A stretch of DNA of 64,000 nt, taken from contig NZ_SMGP01000006.1 of assembly GCF_004339745.1 (NCBI RefSeq), positions 186,001 to 250,000 on the forward strand, given 5' to 3'. This document shows positions 55,297 through 63,623 of this stretch, one piece after another. The position numbers and the translations under genes were made by a program. Under the pieces are notes generated by a model. That model had not been told where the DNA came from and made no database searches. It worked only from the letters and a program-made list of their open reading frames with translations. Every line of letters starts with the position of its first letter. Positions within the stretch are counted from its first letter, which is position 1. Source of the DNA: Paraburkholderia sp. BL9I2N2. Its GTDB lineage: Bacteria > Pseudomonadota > Gammaproteobacteria > Burkholderiales > Burkholderiaceae.

Positions 55297-56634
55297 ATGA
55301 GAACGAAGCGCGCTCTGTCATCCACGTTAAGGTTGCTCGCGATGAGCTGTGCGCTCGGTTTGCTCGGCGGTTGCAAACGCGACAGCAGTCCGGACGGTTT
55401 CGCCGCTATCACGCGCGACTCGCCGGTCGCGATGGACCAGGCGCAGATTGCGCGCGGCGCGTATCTCGCGAAGGCGGGCGATTGCTCCGCCTGTCACGAC
55501 GCCGCAGACAAAACCCCCTACGCGGGCGGCATGCCGGTCAATTCGCCATTCGGTCCGATTTACGCGGGCAACATCACGCCCGACCCGACGTTCGGCATTG
55601 GCCGCTATACGTTGCAGCAATTCGCCGAAGTGCTGCGCGCGGGGAAAACGCCGCACGGCCAACGGCTATATCCGGCGATGCCGTATCCGTCGTTCGCGAA
55701 GCTGAATGACGATGACGTCACCGCGCTTTACGCGTACTTCATGCAAGGCGTGAAAGCATCGACGAATCGCGCGCCCGTCACGCACCTGCCTTTCCCGTTC
55801 AACCAGCGATGGGCGATGTTCTTCTGGAGTTACCTGTTCGGCAATCACGAGCGTTACGCCGACGATTCGCACCATAGCGCCGAATGGAATCGCGGCGCTT
55901 ATCTGGTGCAAGGCCTCGGACACTGCGGCGCGTGTCACACGCCGCGTGGTCCCGCGTACAACGAGCTGGGCTATGACGAGCATCGCGAGCGCTACCTCAC
56001 CGGCGGCATCAACGACAACTGGTCCGCGCCGAATCTCACCGGCGATCCCGCGAGCGGCCTCGGCCGCTGGTCGCAAGACGAGATCGCCGCGTTCCTGCGC
56101 GGTGGACACGGCGCGCGGGCAACCGTGTTCGGCGCGATGGCGCCGGTGGTCGAAGAAAGCACGCAGTACCTGAGCGACGCCGACCTGCACGCCATCGCGG
56201 CCTATCTGAAGTCGCTGCCCGCGCGCAATCCGAGCGGCACGTTCGATAACAACGAACACGCAAGAATGTTGACGACGAGAGCCGTCGATACCGGCGAAAT
56301 CGAGCGCCCCGGTGCGGGTGTGTATCTGTCGTTCTGCGCGCGCTGCCATAGTGCCGACGCCATGGGCAAACCCGACAGGGGCCCGGCGTTAGCGGGCAAT
56401 CCGCTCGTCATGTCGGCCGATCCAACGTCGATCATGCGCATCGTGATTGAAGGCAGCGAGAGCCCGAAGACCGACGATCAACGAAAGCCGCAAAAAATGC
56501 CCGCATTCAACGATCAATTGACCAGCACCGAAATCGCGGACGTGATCAGCTTCATCAGGAACACGTGGGGCAATCATGCCGCCCCGGTGTCAGACAGAGA
56601 TGTGCGCACTTTGAGGTCGGCGATTCACAAATGA
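55297..56634 (+). CDS. Tri-haem c-type cytochrome lipoprotein
   Basis: The 445-residue protein from ATG 55297 has a lipoprotein signal ending GLLGGC and three haem c sites: CSACH (about residue 63), CGACH (about 211) and CARCH (about 348). The layout matches the cytochrome subunit of membrane alcohol and gluconate dehydrogenases (GMPVNSPFGPIYAGNITPDP, YPSFAKLNDDDVTALYAYFM, NLTGDPASGLGRWSQDEIAA). It should take electrons from the GMC flavoprotein and hand them to the CuA or c-haem of the neighbouring oxidase, or to ubiquinone. Last gene of the cluster. Confidence 0.93.
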   Translation: MRTKRALSSTLRLLAMSCALGLLGGCKRDSSPDGFAAITRDSPVAMDQAQIARGAYLAKAGDCSACHDAADKTPYAGGMPVNSPFGPIYAGNITPDPTFGIGRYTLQQFAEVLRAGKTPHGQRLYPAMPYPSFAKLNDDDVTALYAYFMQGVKASTNRAPVTHLPFPFNQRWAMFFWSYLFGNHERYADDSHHSAEWNRGAYLVQGLGHCGACHTPRGPAYNELGYDEHRERYLTGGINDNWSAPNLTGDPASGLGRWSQDEIAAFLRGGHGARATVFGAMAPVVEESTQYLSDADLHAIAAYLKSLPARNPSGTFDNNEHARMLTTRAVDTGEIERPGAGVYLSFCARCHSADAMGKPDRGPALAGNPLVMSADPTSIMRIVIEGSESPKTDDQRKPQKMPAFNDQLTSTEIADVISFIRNTWGNHAAPVSDRDVRTLRSAIHK

Positions 56635-56975
56635 GCGGCACCTACTTTTGGTCTTTAGTATTTGCTGCCGAGTGAGAGATAATTGTACCGAATCGACTCG
56701 CGAACCGGAGTCCGGTTGTGCGTCCAAAAGCGCTCACGCACTCAGGCGAGGGGTGCGATTTTCCCGATCGTTAGACGCGGCTGAGCGATCGGACTGCTCT
56801 GTCCCTGAAGCGTGTGCCCCCGGTTCCACTAGGGCAGGACCCGTGTGAACGCAAGGAGGCAGGTAATTATCCGGGAGCAGAACTCGCGCGAACAACCGAA
56901 GACTCGCTTTGAATAACGCGACACTTCCACATCTGCAGCTGTGAGGGGAAAGGCCTGAAAATTTGGAAGATAGAC
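56635..56975. other. Right edge of the GC-rich cluster, no gene
   Basis: Codon-like G/C periodicity stops after the cytochrome gene. No hairpin followed by a T-run was found. Confidence 0.4.
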
Positions 56976-57620
56976 ATGCTAGAGCCAATTCGGCGTATGT
57001 TTCTCGGTACGATAATTTTCATGTTAGCCGCGACGTGCACGGAAGCACGACTAGCCGTGGCGCAGATAGCAAGTCCGGCTAGCGGTCCCGGTATATTCGC
57101 GGGCACGCACGTAAGGCACGAAACTGCAAAGGTCGTGAGTATCGAGCCCGCTACCAACAGCGTTGTTCTGCGCGAACGACATGGCAGTCTTGTGACGGTC
57201 GAAATGGGCCATGGGGTCGGCAATGTAAGACGGGTAAAGGTTGGAAACAAAGTTAGCATAACGTACAGGCGCGCCCCGGTTGCTTCACGCCGACAATGTG
57301 AGTTCCAAAGGCATACGTGAGCGCGCGGAAACAGAAGCGACTATCCGGGCGTCTCCAGGAATCACCACGTCTATTCATCGTGTGCAGATCGTGGCAACCA
57401 TCATCAGCATCAGCCAAAAGAACAGGTTACTGACGTTGCGCGGCCCAAAGCGCACGGTGACGCTTGCAGCATCATCTGGTCTTCCTCTGCGCGATCTGAA
57501 GATCGGGGATAACATTAGGGCGGACTATTTCGAAGCGATCGCGATTCGTATCACGCGCGATGGCTTCCGTTGCAATAAATTCTGCTCATCCGGAAGTAGG
57601 CCACTCGGCCGTGGCTGCTC
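56976..57620 (+). pseudogene. Exported protein of unknown function, frameshifted
   Basis: The first frame starts MLEPIRRMFLGTIIFMLAAT with a signal, and continues GTHVRHETAKVVSIEPATNS, VVLRERHGSLVTVEMG and VKVGNKVSITYRRA. A one-base shift near 57280 passes to LLHADNVSSKGIRERAETEA, then SIHRVQIVATIISISQKNRL and DLKIGDNIRADYFEAIAIRI. The two halves carry the same kind of beta-strand unit (xxVVSIxxxxxxVxLR), suggesting an internal repeat. Intact homologues are common in Burkholderia as far as I recall. Function unknown. Confidence 0.6.
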
Positions 57621-58257
57621 GTCTTGCTCGCCCCCCTTGCGCGCCGCAGCCGAGGATAGTGGTATATCAACGTGAAGTCGGGCTGAACACATTTGGTGTC
57701 GGCGCCCACGATTGACGCTAGCAATGTTCACAAAGGCGCTAGCGAGGGAGTTCGACTGCGCGATACCACCCGGAGCGCTGCACCGAACTTGCCGGCTTTT
57801 CCGAATATCGATGAAGGGACCGTTTCCAGCAGGCTACTGTGCGTGCAGTGTTCAGCTTCGGGATTCAGTCCAATCCCTCTTCCACCGTTGGGCCGACACG
57901 TGGACGTCGTTGAGCACGAAACATCTTGAAGCCACCGGGTTTTGACTGATATTCGTCCAGATAGCGTGCAGCCACAAGTCGTCGCGCCCAGCTTCGTAAC
58001 AGCTCTGCACGGAGGCATCGGTGGCCAGATGACAGCGCGCTTTAGCCTTTGCGATCGCCGCAAAATCCACGGGTGTATGGGACGTCGGAACGGATGCGCC
58101 GCGTCGCCAGCGCGCGCCGACATTGCGCGGCAAAAAGCCTCGAGCGAGACGATGCGTTTTCGATTGGGTTTGGACATTATGCCGGTAGTGTCAAAGGAGC
58201 TCCCACGCGTGCGACAATCGCGATTAGACATGCTCCTACCCGTTCTACGATGAAACC
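57621..58257. other. No gene recognised
   Basis: Long minus-strand frames (within 57728-58438) overlap here. Pieces such as IAKAKARCHLATDASVQ look protein-like, but I could not assemble or name a product. Confidence 0.35.
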
Positions 58258-59435
58258 ATGACGACGATCCTGATCGCGCCGCGCCCGCTCGATGCGCTGG
58301 ACCTGCCGCCCGACCTTGACGGTCCGTCACGGCATGAACCGGGCGAATGGTCGCCAGCAAATCGCCGCAGCTGACGACCTGAGCGCGATCCGCGCGTGGC
58401 TGGCACGCGTCGTCGACACGAAAGACCACGTTCGACAACTACCGTAAGGAAGCTGAGCGACTTCTCTTATGGTCCATTGTGCAGTTGGGCAAACCTCTGT
58501 CATCACTCACGCATGAGGACCTGCTCGCCTACAGGGTATTTCTTGGCGATCCCCAGCCGCGTTCGCGCTGGATGTCGGACGGCGGGCGAAAGTTTCCGCG
58601 TCACGATCCGCGCTGGCGACCGTTTTACGGGCCGCTCGCAGTCTCTAGCCAGCGTCAGGCGATGGTCATCCTCAATGCGCTGTTCTCATGGCTTGTCGAA
58701 GCGGGCTACCTTGCAGGCAACCCGCTGTCCCTGTCGCGCCAGCGGTCACGCCGACAGGCGCCGCGCATCACCCGCTACCTGGAACGCGACCTCTGGCAGG
58801 AGGTGAAGGTTTATATCGACGGCCTGCCGCGGGATAGCGACCGGGAACAGGAACGTTACTGGCGCGCTCGATGGCTCTTTACCCTGCTCTACCTCGGCGG
58901 CCTGCGGATCTCGGAGGTCGGTGGCAACACGATGGGCAAGTTCTTCTGCCGGCGCGACAACGAGGGGAACGAACGGTGGTGGCTGGAGGTGCTTGGCAAA
59001 GGCGACAAGGAACGACTCGTCCCCGCATCCGCCGAGATGATGGTCGAACTCTCGCGGTACCGGCGCGCGCGCGGGCTCGCACCGGTGCCGTCCGCGCACG
59101 AGGACACGCCGTTGGTGTTGCCGCTCGGCAAATCGACGAAGCCACTCACGCGTGCCGCGCTGCACTCGATCATTAAAAGTATCTTTGCTGGCGCAGCGGA
59201 CAAATTGAGGCTTCGCGGAGAAGACTTTGCCGCGCGAGCAACGCACCTGGAGCGTGCATCCGCACACTGGCTGAGGCACAGCGCCGGATCGCACATGGCC
59301 GACGGCAATCTCGATCTGCGACTCGTGCGAGACAACCTCGGACACGCATCGATTTCGACGACGAGCATCTATCTTCATAGCGACGACGACACCCGTCACC
59401 GGGAGACCGAAGAAAAACATCGGCTGGACTGGTGA
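58258..59435 (+). pseudogene. Tyrosine recombinase with two frameshifts in the N-terminal part
   Basis: From the ATG 58258 the product reads MTTILIAPRPLDALDLPPDL. It shifts near 58335 to MNRANGRQQIAAADDLSAIR and AWLARVVDTK, then shifts near 58420 to TTFDNYRKEAERLLLWSIVQ and stays open to 59435. Both shifts are equal to one extra base. The catalytic domain is whole: LFTLLYLGGLRISEVGG (first Arg), AHWLRHSAGSHMADG (H-x-x-R), NLGHASISTTSIYLHSD (final Tyr). An internal GTG at 58479 could start a shorter protein lacking the DNA-binding arm. Related to the relic at 4657-5420. Confidence 0.85.
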
Positions 59436-59949
59436 GGATGAATTTCACTACAGGCTTTGATCTTCCGCAAAGCGAGGCAGCTCCGCCTGGAGGTGCGCGA
59501 TTTCCGCTGCCGTATCAGCAGCCTTGAGCCTAACCGTCCCCTGTTTGTAGGATGTGTAACGAAATATTGGGTTTCCTACATAACAACTACCCCCGCGCGA
59601 TGCGCCGCTGGGGGCGGGCTATCGGTCTAGTGGCTGCCGGGCGCGTTGCGTTGCTTTGCTTGCCGTAGCGGCCGGATTAGAAGGTCACCGTTGCGACGTT
59701 AAGTTTGTCATAACGCGGCGGACGATCTCTCTGTATGCCAACTAGAGAGCGCTAAGCAGCGGCGGTGGCAAGCACGTCTGAGCCGTCTACGAACTTCCGG
59801 TGTCGACCCAACCCGGCCATTGAGCGGTCGCGGGTCAAAGACTCATCTACACTCGGAAACGGACATTGGTTTAATAGACGGACCAATTCACTGCGAAGCC
59901 GACGGCCAGTGCGTGGGATCTCAGCCCGACCGTGCCATGTCGCCAAGCG
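59436..59949. other. Intergenic region with a dispersed repeat
   Basis: No gene is supported. An imperfect GC hairpin occurs at about 59591-59617 (CCCCC...GGGGG), possibly a weak terminator for the recombinase. The first copy of a dispersed repeat lies at 59805-59872. Confidence 0.4.
59805..59872 (+). repeat. Dispersed 68-bp repeat, copy 1
   Basis: This segment aligns without gaps to 62112-62179 at 52 of 68 positions (76 %). The best-kept part is around ACTCGGAAA and ATTGGTTT. It does not lie in a supported gene. Confidence 0.5.
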
Positions 59950-60309
59950 TTACTTATCGTCGCCGGCGGCCCTTCGCCTTGAGGCGCGAGGTGCCCCCTT
60001 CCGTCCTACCCGGCGGTAAGCCGATTCGATAACTTCTCCGGCGCGAGCAGCGATCTCCCGTAGTTCAACCCGCATATACCTCGGCCACCATGCCAGGTGG
60101 TAGAACCAAAGGCATATGCTGCGGGGCCCGTGAAGCCACTGGCGCTGGATTCCATCAGCGGGCAGCTCTTCCAGAGAGTGGTGGCCGATCGAACAGGCAC
60201 CGAGAGTGAGCCAGCCGAGGGTAAGGATAAAAGTTGGAAGCGAGACCAGGCATGCCACCGCAAACACAACAAGCGGCAAGCCGATCTCCAGCGACGAGCG
60301 GGTTTTCAT
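59950..60309 (-). CDS. Possible small membrane protein
   Basis: The 119-residue protein starts MKTRSSLEIGLPLVVFAVAC after a good GGGGAG about 9 bp upstream. It has one or two hydrophobic segments (LPLVVFAVACLVSLPTFILT and LGWLTLGACSIG) and a basic C-terminal tail. An aromatic stretch, ICLWFYHLAWWPRYM, could be a second membrane-facing region. No family is recognised. Confidence 0.55.
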   Translation of the reverse strand: MKTRSSLEIGLPLVVFAVACLVSLPTFILTLGWLTLGACSIGHHSLEELPADGIQRQWLHGPRSICLWFYHLAWWPRYMRVELREIAARAGEVIESAYRRVGRKGAPRASRRRAAGDDK

Positions 60310-60494
60310 CGAATACTCTCCCCGTCACAATAACGTCGAGGTCAAATGGCGGGCTTGTTTAGAAAGCGTCAGGTTTCTTTATCTACCAAGCTCATTCCCA
60401 AATCGAGCGAATGTGGCAACCGTCGAATCCATATCTAACGGAAAAGCTGCGATGCGCCATTCAAAGATAGCACCGGAACGAAGATCGGGTAACC

Positions 60495-60926
60495 ATGAAA
60501 GAAAGAGCGACCATCGTGTGCAGGCAACACGACAAAATACTCCTCGTAACTCGCGGACGGTCGCGTTGGTCGCTACCGGGCGGCACAATCCGGCGCTCCG
60601 AGTCACCGGTAGAGGCAGCCAGAAGAGAATTGATTGAGGAAACCGGCCTTGCTGTTGACGGCTTCACGTTTCTGTTCGAATTTGGCGGACTAACCAAACG
60701 GCATCACGTGTTCCTGGCGGACCTACCACGTCACCTAACACCCACTGCCAGCAATGAGATCTCACGGTGCCGCTGGATCCGGCCCAGACAAGTGTCCACC
60801 GTCATCACGAGCGTTCCCACGAGAGAAATTGTCCGGCTGCTGATTGGTCACAAGAATGTCACAATAGCGTTCCCCGCCGTCGATCTTGGCACCGTAACGG
60901 CTGCTGGGCAGTTGCCAGCCGTGTAG
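60495..60926 (+). CDS. NUDIX hydrolase
   Basis: The 143-residue protein has the full Nudix box, starting GGTIRRSESPVEAARRELIE and ending ETGL (G-x5-E-x7-R-E-L-x-E-E-x-G). It is preceded by ILLVTRGRSRWSLPGG, typical of a general NTP or nucleoside-diphosphate pyrophosphohydrolase. It should cleave a nucleoside diphosphate linked to another group, with Mg2+ bound by the box glutamates. The substrate is open. It is followed 31 bp later by the MgtC gene on the same strand. Confidence 0.9.
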   Translation: MKERATIVCRQHDKILLVTRGRSRWSLPGGTIRRSESPVEAARRELIEETGLAVDGFTFLFEFGGLTKRHHVFLADLPRHLTPTASNEISRCRWIRPRQVSTVITSVPTREIVRLLIGHKNVTIAFPAVDLGTVTAAGQLPAV

Positions 60927-60957
60927 CCGGTCGCGCCAAAACGGTAATACGGTATGA

Positions 60958-61662
60958 ATGCACGCTATCTGGACTTTCAAGGTGATAGGTAATTTCGAGA
61001 TACTGTCTCGCCTTCTCATGGCGGCCCTGCTCGGAAGCGTCATTGGCTTTGAGCGGGAAAGACTGAACTGGGCTGCTGGCTTGCGCACACACATGCTCGT
61101 GTGTGTCGGCGCATCCTTGATGATGCTGGTGTCCGCGTTCGGGTTCGCCGACGCATTGACCCAGAAAAACGTTGTGTTGGACCCCTCGCGCGTTGCCGCA
61201 CAGGTGGTGTCGGGAATCGGATTCCTTGGTGCCGGGTCGATTCTGCTGCGCGGCGAAGTCGTCCGGGGCCTGACGACCGCTGCGAGTCTCTGGTCCGTAG
61301 CGGGAATTGGACTCGCCGTAGGTGGAGGCATGTACACCGCGGCCTTTGGTGCGACGATCATCATCCTCATTATTCTCGCGGGGGTAAAGCCGCTGGAGCG
61401 GCGCTTTATTTCCGTCAAACAGCAGCGCAACATACAACTGCTGGCCGAACGCGGGAGCGTCTCGCTGGACAGTTTGCATCGCGCGCTGGGCACAGGAAGC
61501 ATCCGGGTCAAACAGTTTATCGTCCAGCAGGCAGAAGACGACCCTGATCTCGACGACGTTCAGATTTCGCTGTCACGCGTATCTTCGACCGAGTTCACCG
61601 CGACCTGTGCGCGGCTCGAAGAGATGTCAGGCGTTCGCGAGTGTCGTCACGAAAAGCAATAG
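60958..61662 (+). CDS. MgtC/SapB family membrane protein
   Basis: The 234-residue protein has an MgtC domain with about five helices (LLMAALLGSVIGFERERLNW, AAGLRTHMLVCVGASLMMLV, VSGIGFLGAGSILLRGEVVR, GLTTAASLWSVAGIGLAVGG). A soluble C-terminal domain of about 80 residues resembles an ACT-like fold (VKQFIVQQAEDDPDLDDVQI). MgtC proteins help growth at low Mg2+ and in acidic compartments, in part by regulating ATP synthase or K+ transport. The ribosome site is weak. Confidence 0.92.
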   Translation: MHAIWTFKVIGNFEILSRLLMAALLGSVIGFERERLNWAAGLRTHMLVCVGASLMMLVSAFGFADALTQKNVVLDPSRVAAQVVSGIGFLGAGSILLRGEVVRGLTTAASLWSVAGIGLAVGGGMYTAAFGATIIILIILAGVKPLERRFISVKQQRNIQLLAERGSVSLDSLHRALGTGSIRVKQFIVQQAEDDPDLDDVQISLSRVSSTEFTATCARLEEMSGVRECRHEKQ

Positions 61663-61676
61663 CGGAACGGTAGATG

Positions 61677-61937
61677 ATGCGGACGTATGAATATCACGGG
61701 TTCACTCTTCAGGTGTCGGCCGAATCGAACCTTAGCTTTCAGCCTATCAGGCAGGCAGCAGCGCGCTCCGGATATGTTGCGGTAGTGAGGGTGTTCCAGG
61801 CCGGCAATGCGGTTGGAATCTTTTCGCCGCTCAGATTTGGTGAGGCGAGAGGGCGTCCGTTTGATACCGAGGTTGACGCCCTGACGGGCGGGTATAGCGC
61901 GGCGCGGAGAATCGTTGACGACCTCTTTGGGCACTAA
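61677..61937 (+). CDS. Small conserved-looking protein of unknown function
   Basis: The 86-residue protein (two adjacent ATGs at 61674 and 61677) starts MRTYEYHGFTLQVSAESNLS and contains SGYVAVVRVFQAGNAVGIFS, PLRFGEARGRPFDTEVDALT and GGYSAARRIVDDLFGH. Such 85-90 residue proteins are frequent in Burkholderia relatives and look like compact alpha-beta domains, but I know of no function. It starts just after the MgtC stop and may be co-transcribed. Confidence 0.7.
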   Translation: MRTYEYHGFTLQVSAESNLSFQPIRQAAARSGYVAVVRVFQAGNAVGIFSPLRFGEARGRPFDTEVDALTGGYSAARRIVDDLFGH

Positions 61938-62111
61938 CCTCATTGACATCCCATGGCGCATGCGCCTCGTGTGACTGTGTCGAGAAGATCGCCGATACAC
62001 AGTGCACCAGAGGGATCCCTCAACGGCTTCTCATGAATCATCATGAGCCACCTGCCGTTCAGCATTGACGGACACTTTTTGGACGCCTGCTGCCCGACGT
62101 GGTCGACCGTA

Positions 62112-62179
62112 GACCCAACCAAGCCGTTGACCGATTGCGGTCGAGAGACTTATCTCTACTCGGAAAGAGGCATTGGTTT
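62112..62179 (+). repeat. Dispersed 68-bp repeat, copy 2
   Basis: Ungapped 76 % match to 59805-59872, in the same orientation, 2.3 kb apart. Confidence 0.5.
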
Positions 62180-62192
62180 CAGAGAAATCGGA

Positions 62193-62360
62193 TTATTCTC
62201 GCGGTCGCCGCTCCCCAGCTTCCTGATTCTCAGCCACGGCTCGACGAACGGCTTCCAAAAGGTCGGGGCGCGCTTCAGCGGTGGGGAGTTCGGTCAACTT
62301 GCGCGGAGTCTTGGCGTGGGGTTTCAGCGTCAGACGGTAGAGCTTTTTCGGTGCAGTCAT
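62193..62360 (-). CDS. Possible small basic protein
   Basis: The 55-residue protein from ATG 62360 (GGAG about 7 bp upstream) starts MTAPKKLYRLTLKPHAKTPR and contains an ARPDLLEAVRRAVAENQE helix. It is basic at the N-terminus and helical at the end. No family is recognised. Confidence 0.5.
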   Translation of the reverse strand: MTAPKKLYRLTLKPHAKTPRKLTELPTAEARPDLLEAVRRAVAENQEAGERRPRE

Positions 62361-62429
62361 ATTTCGTCTCCGGCTTCGATGACAGTCCATTCGGACGGCG
62401 AGCTCGGTCTTGCGCCTCGCTTCCGAAAA

Positions 62430-62612
62430 TCACGCTTTCGGATCTTTACGAAACCCGGAGTTGTGCACTCCGTGCGTTGCGCGCCTCCAGGCTTCGTCGG
62501 CGCGTTGCTGAGCCGATTTCACTGTATATGCTACCCGTTGCTTACTCTTCGGAGCTGGCGCAAACGCCGAAGTCAGACCGGAAAGTGCCCGGCGGACGGT
62601 CCTGGTGACCAT
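62430..62612 (-). CDS. Possible small basic protein
   Basis: The 60-residue protein starts MVTRTVRRALSGLTSAFAPA after GGAG 6 bp upstream. It contains VKSAQQRADEAWRRATHGVH. The composition is strongly basic and helical. It lies about 70 bp upstream of the small gene at 62193 on the same strand. Function unknown. Confidence 0.5.
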   Translation of the reverse strand: MVTRTVRRALSGLTSAFAPAPKSKQRVAYTVKSAQQRADEAWRRATHGVHNSGFRKDPKA

Positions 62613-62790
62613 AGCTCACTCCGCGTTCGTGTCGGGAAGTTAAGTCTAGGCCCTTACGTGAAGCTCGCGCTACTGTACGTTTAAACAGCGCCTTGATGAG
62701 CCCATTACGGACGACCGAGAACGCCGCAGGCGAAACGTCGCTGAAACGGGTCCAGTGCGAACAGAATGCGTTCGGCCGCCAATGGAAAAA

Positions 62791-63192
62791 TCACCCGAGG
62801 GGCTGCGATGACAACTCTGCGAAGTTAGGCAAGCCTTGGAGATGAGTAGGAGCCCAGGGCATCTGTTCATTGCCGAATGACTGAAGTGTGCCAGATGCTA
62901 CGGTTTTCTCGCATGGAACGGTTGTGGGTAGCGACGACAGCACGTGCGCGCAGCCATAGCCGGCGCGTGCGATCGAGATGATATCGACCGCCGGGTCCAT
63001 CAACGCCGCAAGCAGATCGCTTGTGCGATGCTGATGGGATCCCGCGAGATACCGGAACCGGTCAGCCACGTGCGCGCCTACGGAGACAGACAATCCCCAA
63101 CTCTCGAGCAGACAGATCGCCTGCGCGAGGTTATCCATGTCAGGAACGCCTGCCGGGGCGACGACCGCCACCCGTTTGCCTTCCACCGTCAC
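62791..63192 (-). pseudogene. Truncated LD-carboxypeptidase (LdcA-like)
   Basis: From the GTG 63192 (GGAG 8 bp upstream) the frame reads VEGKRVAVVAPAGVPDMDNL, CLLESWGLSVSVGAHVADRF, RYLAGSHQHRTSDLLAALMD and DIISIARAGYGCAHVLSSLP. This is the N-terminal third of a muramoyl-tetrapeptide carboxypeptidase, including the region before the nucleophilic serine. After about residue 94 the sequence becomes unrelated; the full family is about 300 residues, so the catalytic residues are missing. The start codon closely follows a TAA of an upstream frame, suggesting former coupling. Confidence 0.75.
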
Positions 63193-63623
63193 GTCGGTTA
63201 CTCCACTGTATTGACCGGTCGACGGATGCCGACGTGTTTGTAGGCAACGCTGAGGCAGGCTCCACGCAAAACCCGATTTCGTTCTTGAAAACAGACATCG
63301 TTGCGCCGAGCCAACTCCTTGTCACCAGTCGGAGTTCCGTTCGAAATCGATTGTCCGCGATTCGGGCGACGAAGTCGATCATCACTTCTCGGTCGCACGC
63401 CTCCTGCGGATGGCGAAGCGATAGCCTTGGACCGCGGGCCGTATGCGGGAGACATAAGCCGACCCAGGTTGTGTGGAAACCCGATGGAATTACGACGCGG
63501 CACATGCCCGCGCCCCCAGCGGCGCGTTTGGCTCCTTTGCGGCCATCACGGCGACGACGAGGGTGAGCGTCCCCGGTGCGTTCTAGAGAAGCTTGATGGC
63601 TTTGTTTAGGACCTACGAGGTGC
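63193..63623. other. No gene identified
   Basis: Two minus-strand frames (63140-63631 and 63198-63503) look partly protein-like, for example VMIDFVARIADNRFRTELRL and MSVFKNEIGFCVEP. This may be the 3' part of the gene that preceded the LdcA fragment, but I could not name it. Confidence 0.35.

Noticed and set aside
57728..58438. Minus-strand frame of 236 codons, considered as a transposase
   Set aside because: No catalytic motif could be found, the frame overlaps the start of the recombinase relic, and the protein-like piece switches frame.
59575..59617. GC hairpin near CCCCCGCGCG...GGGGG as a terminator
   Set aside because: The stem is imperfect and no T-run follows on either strand.
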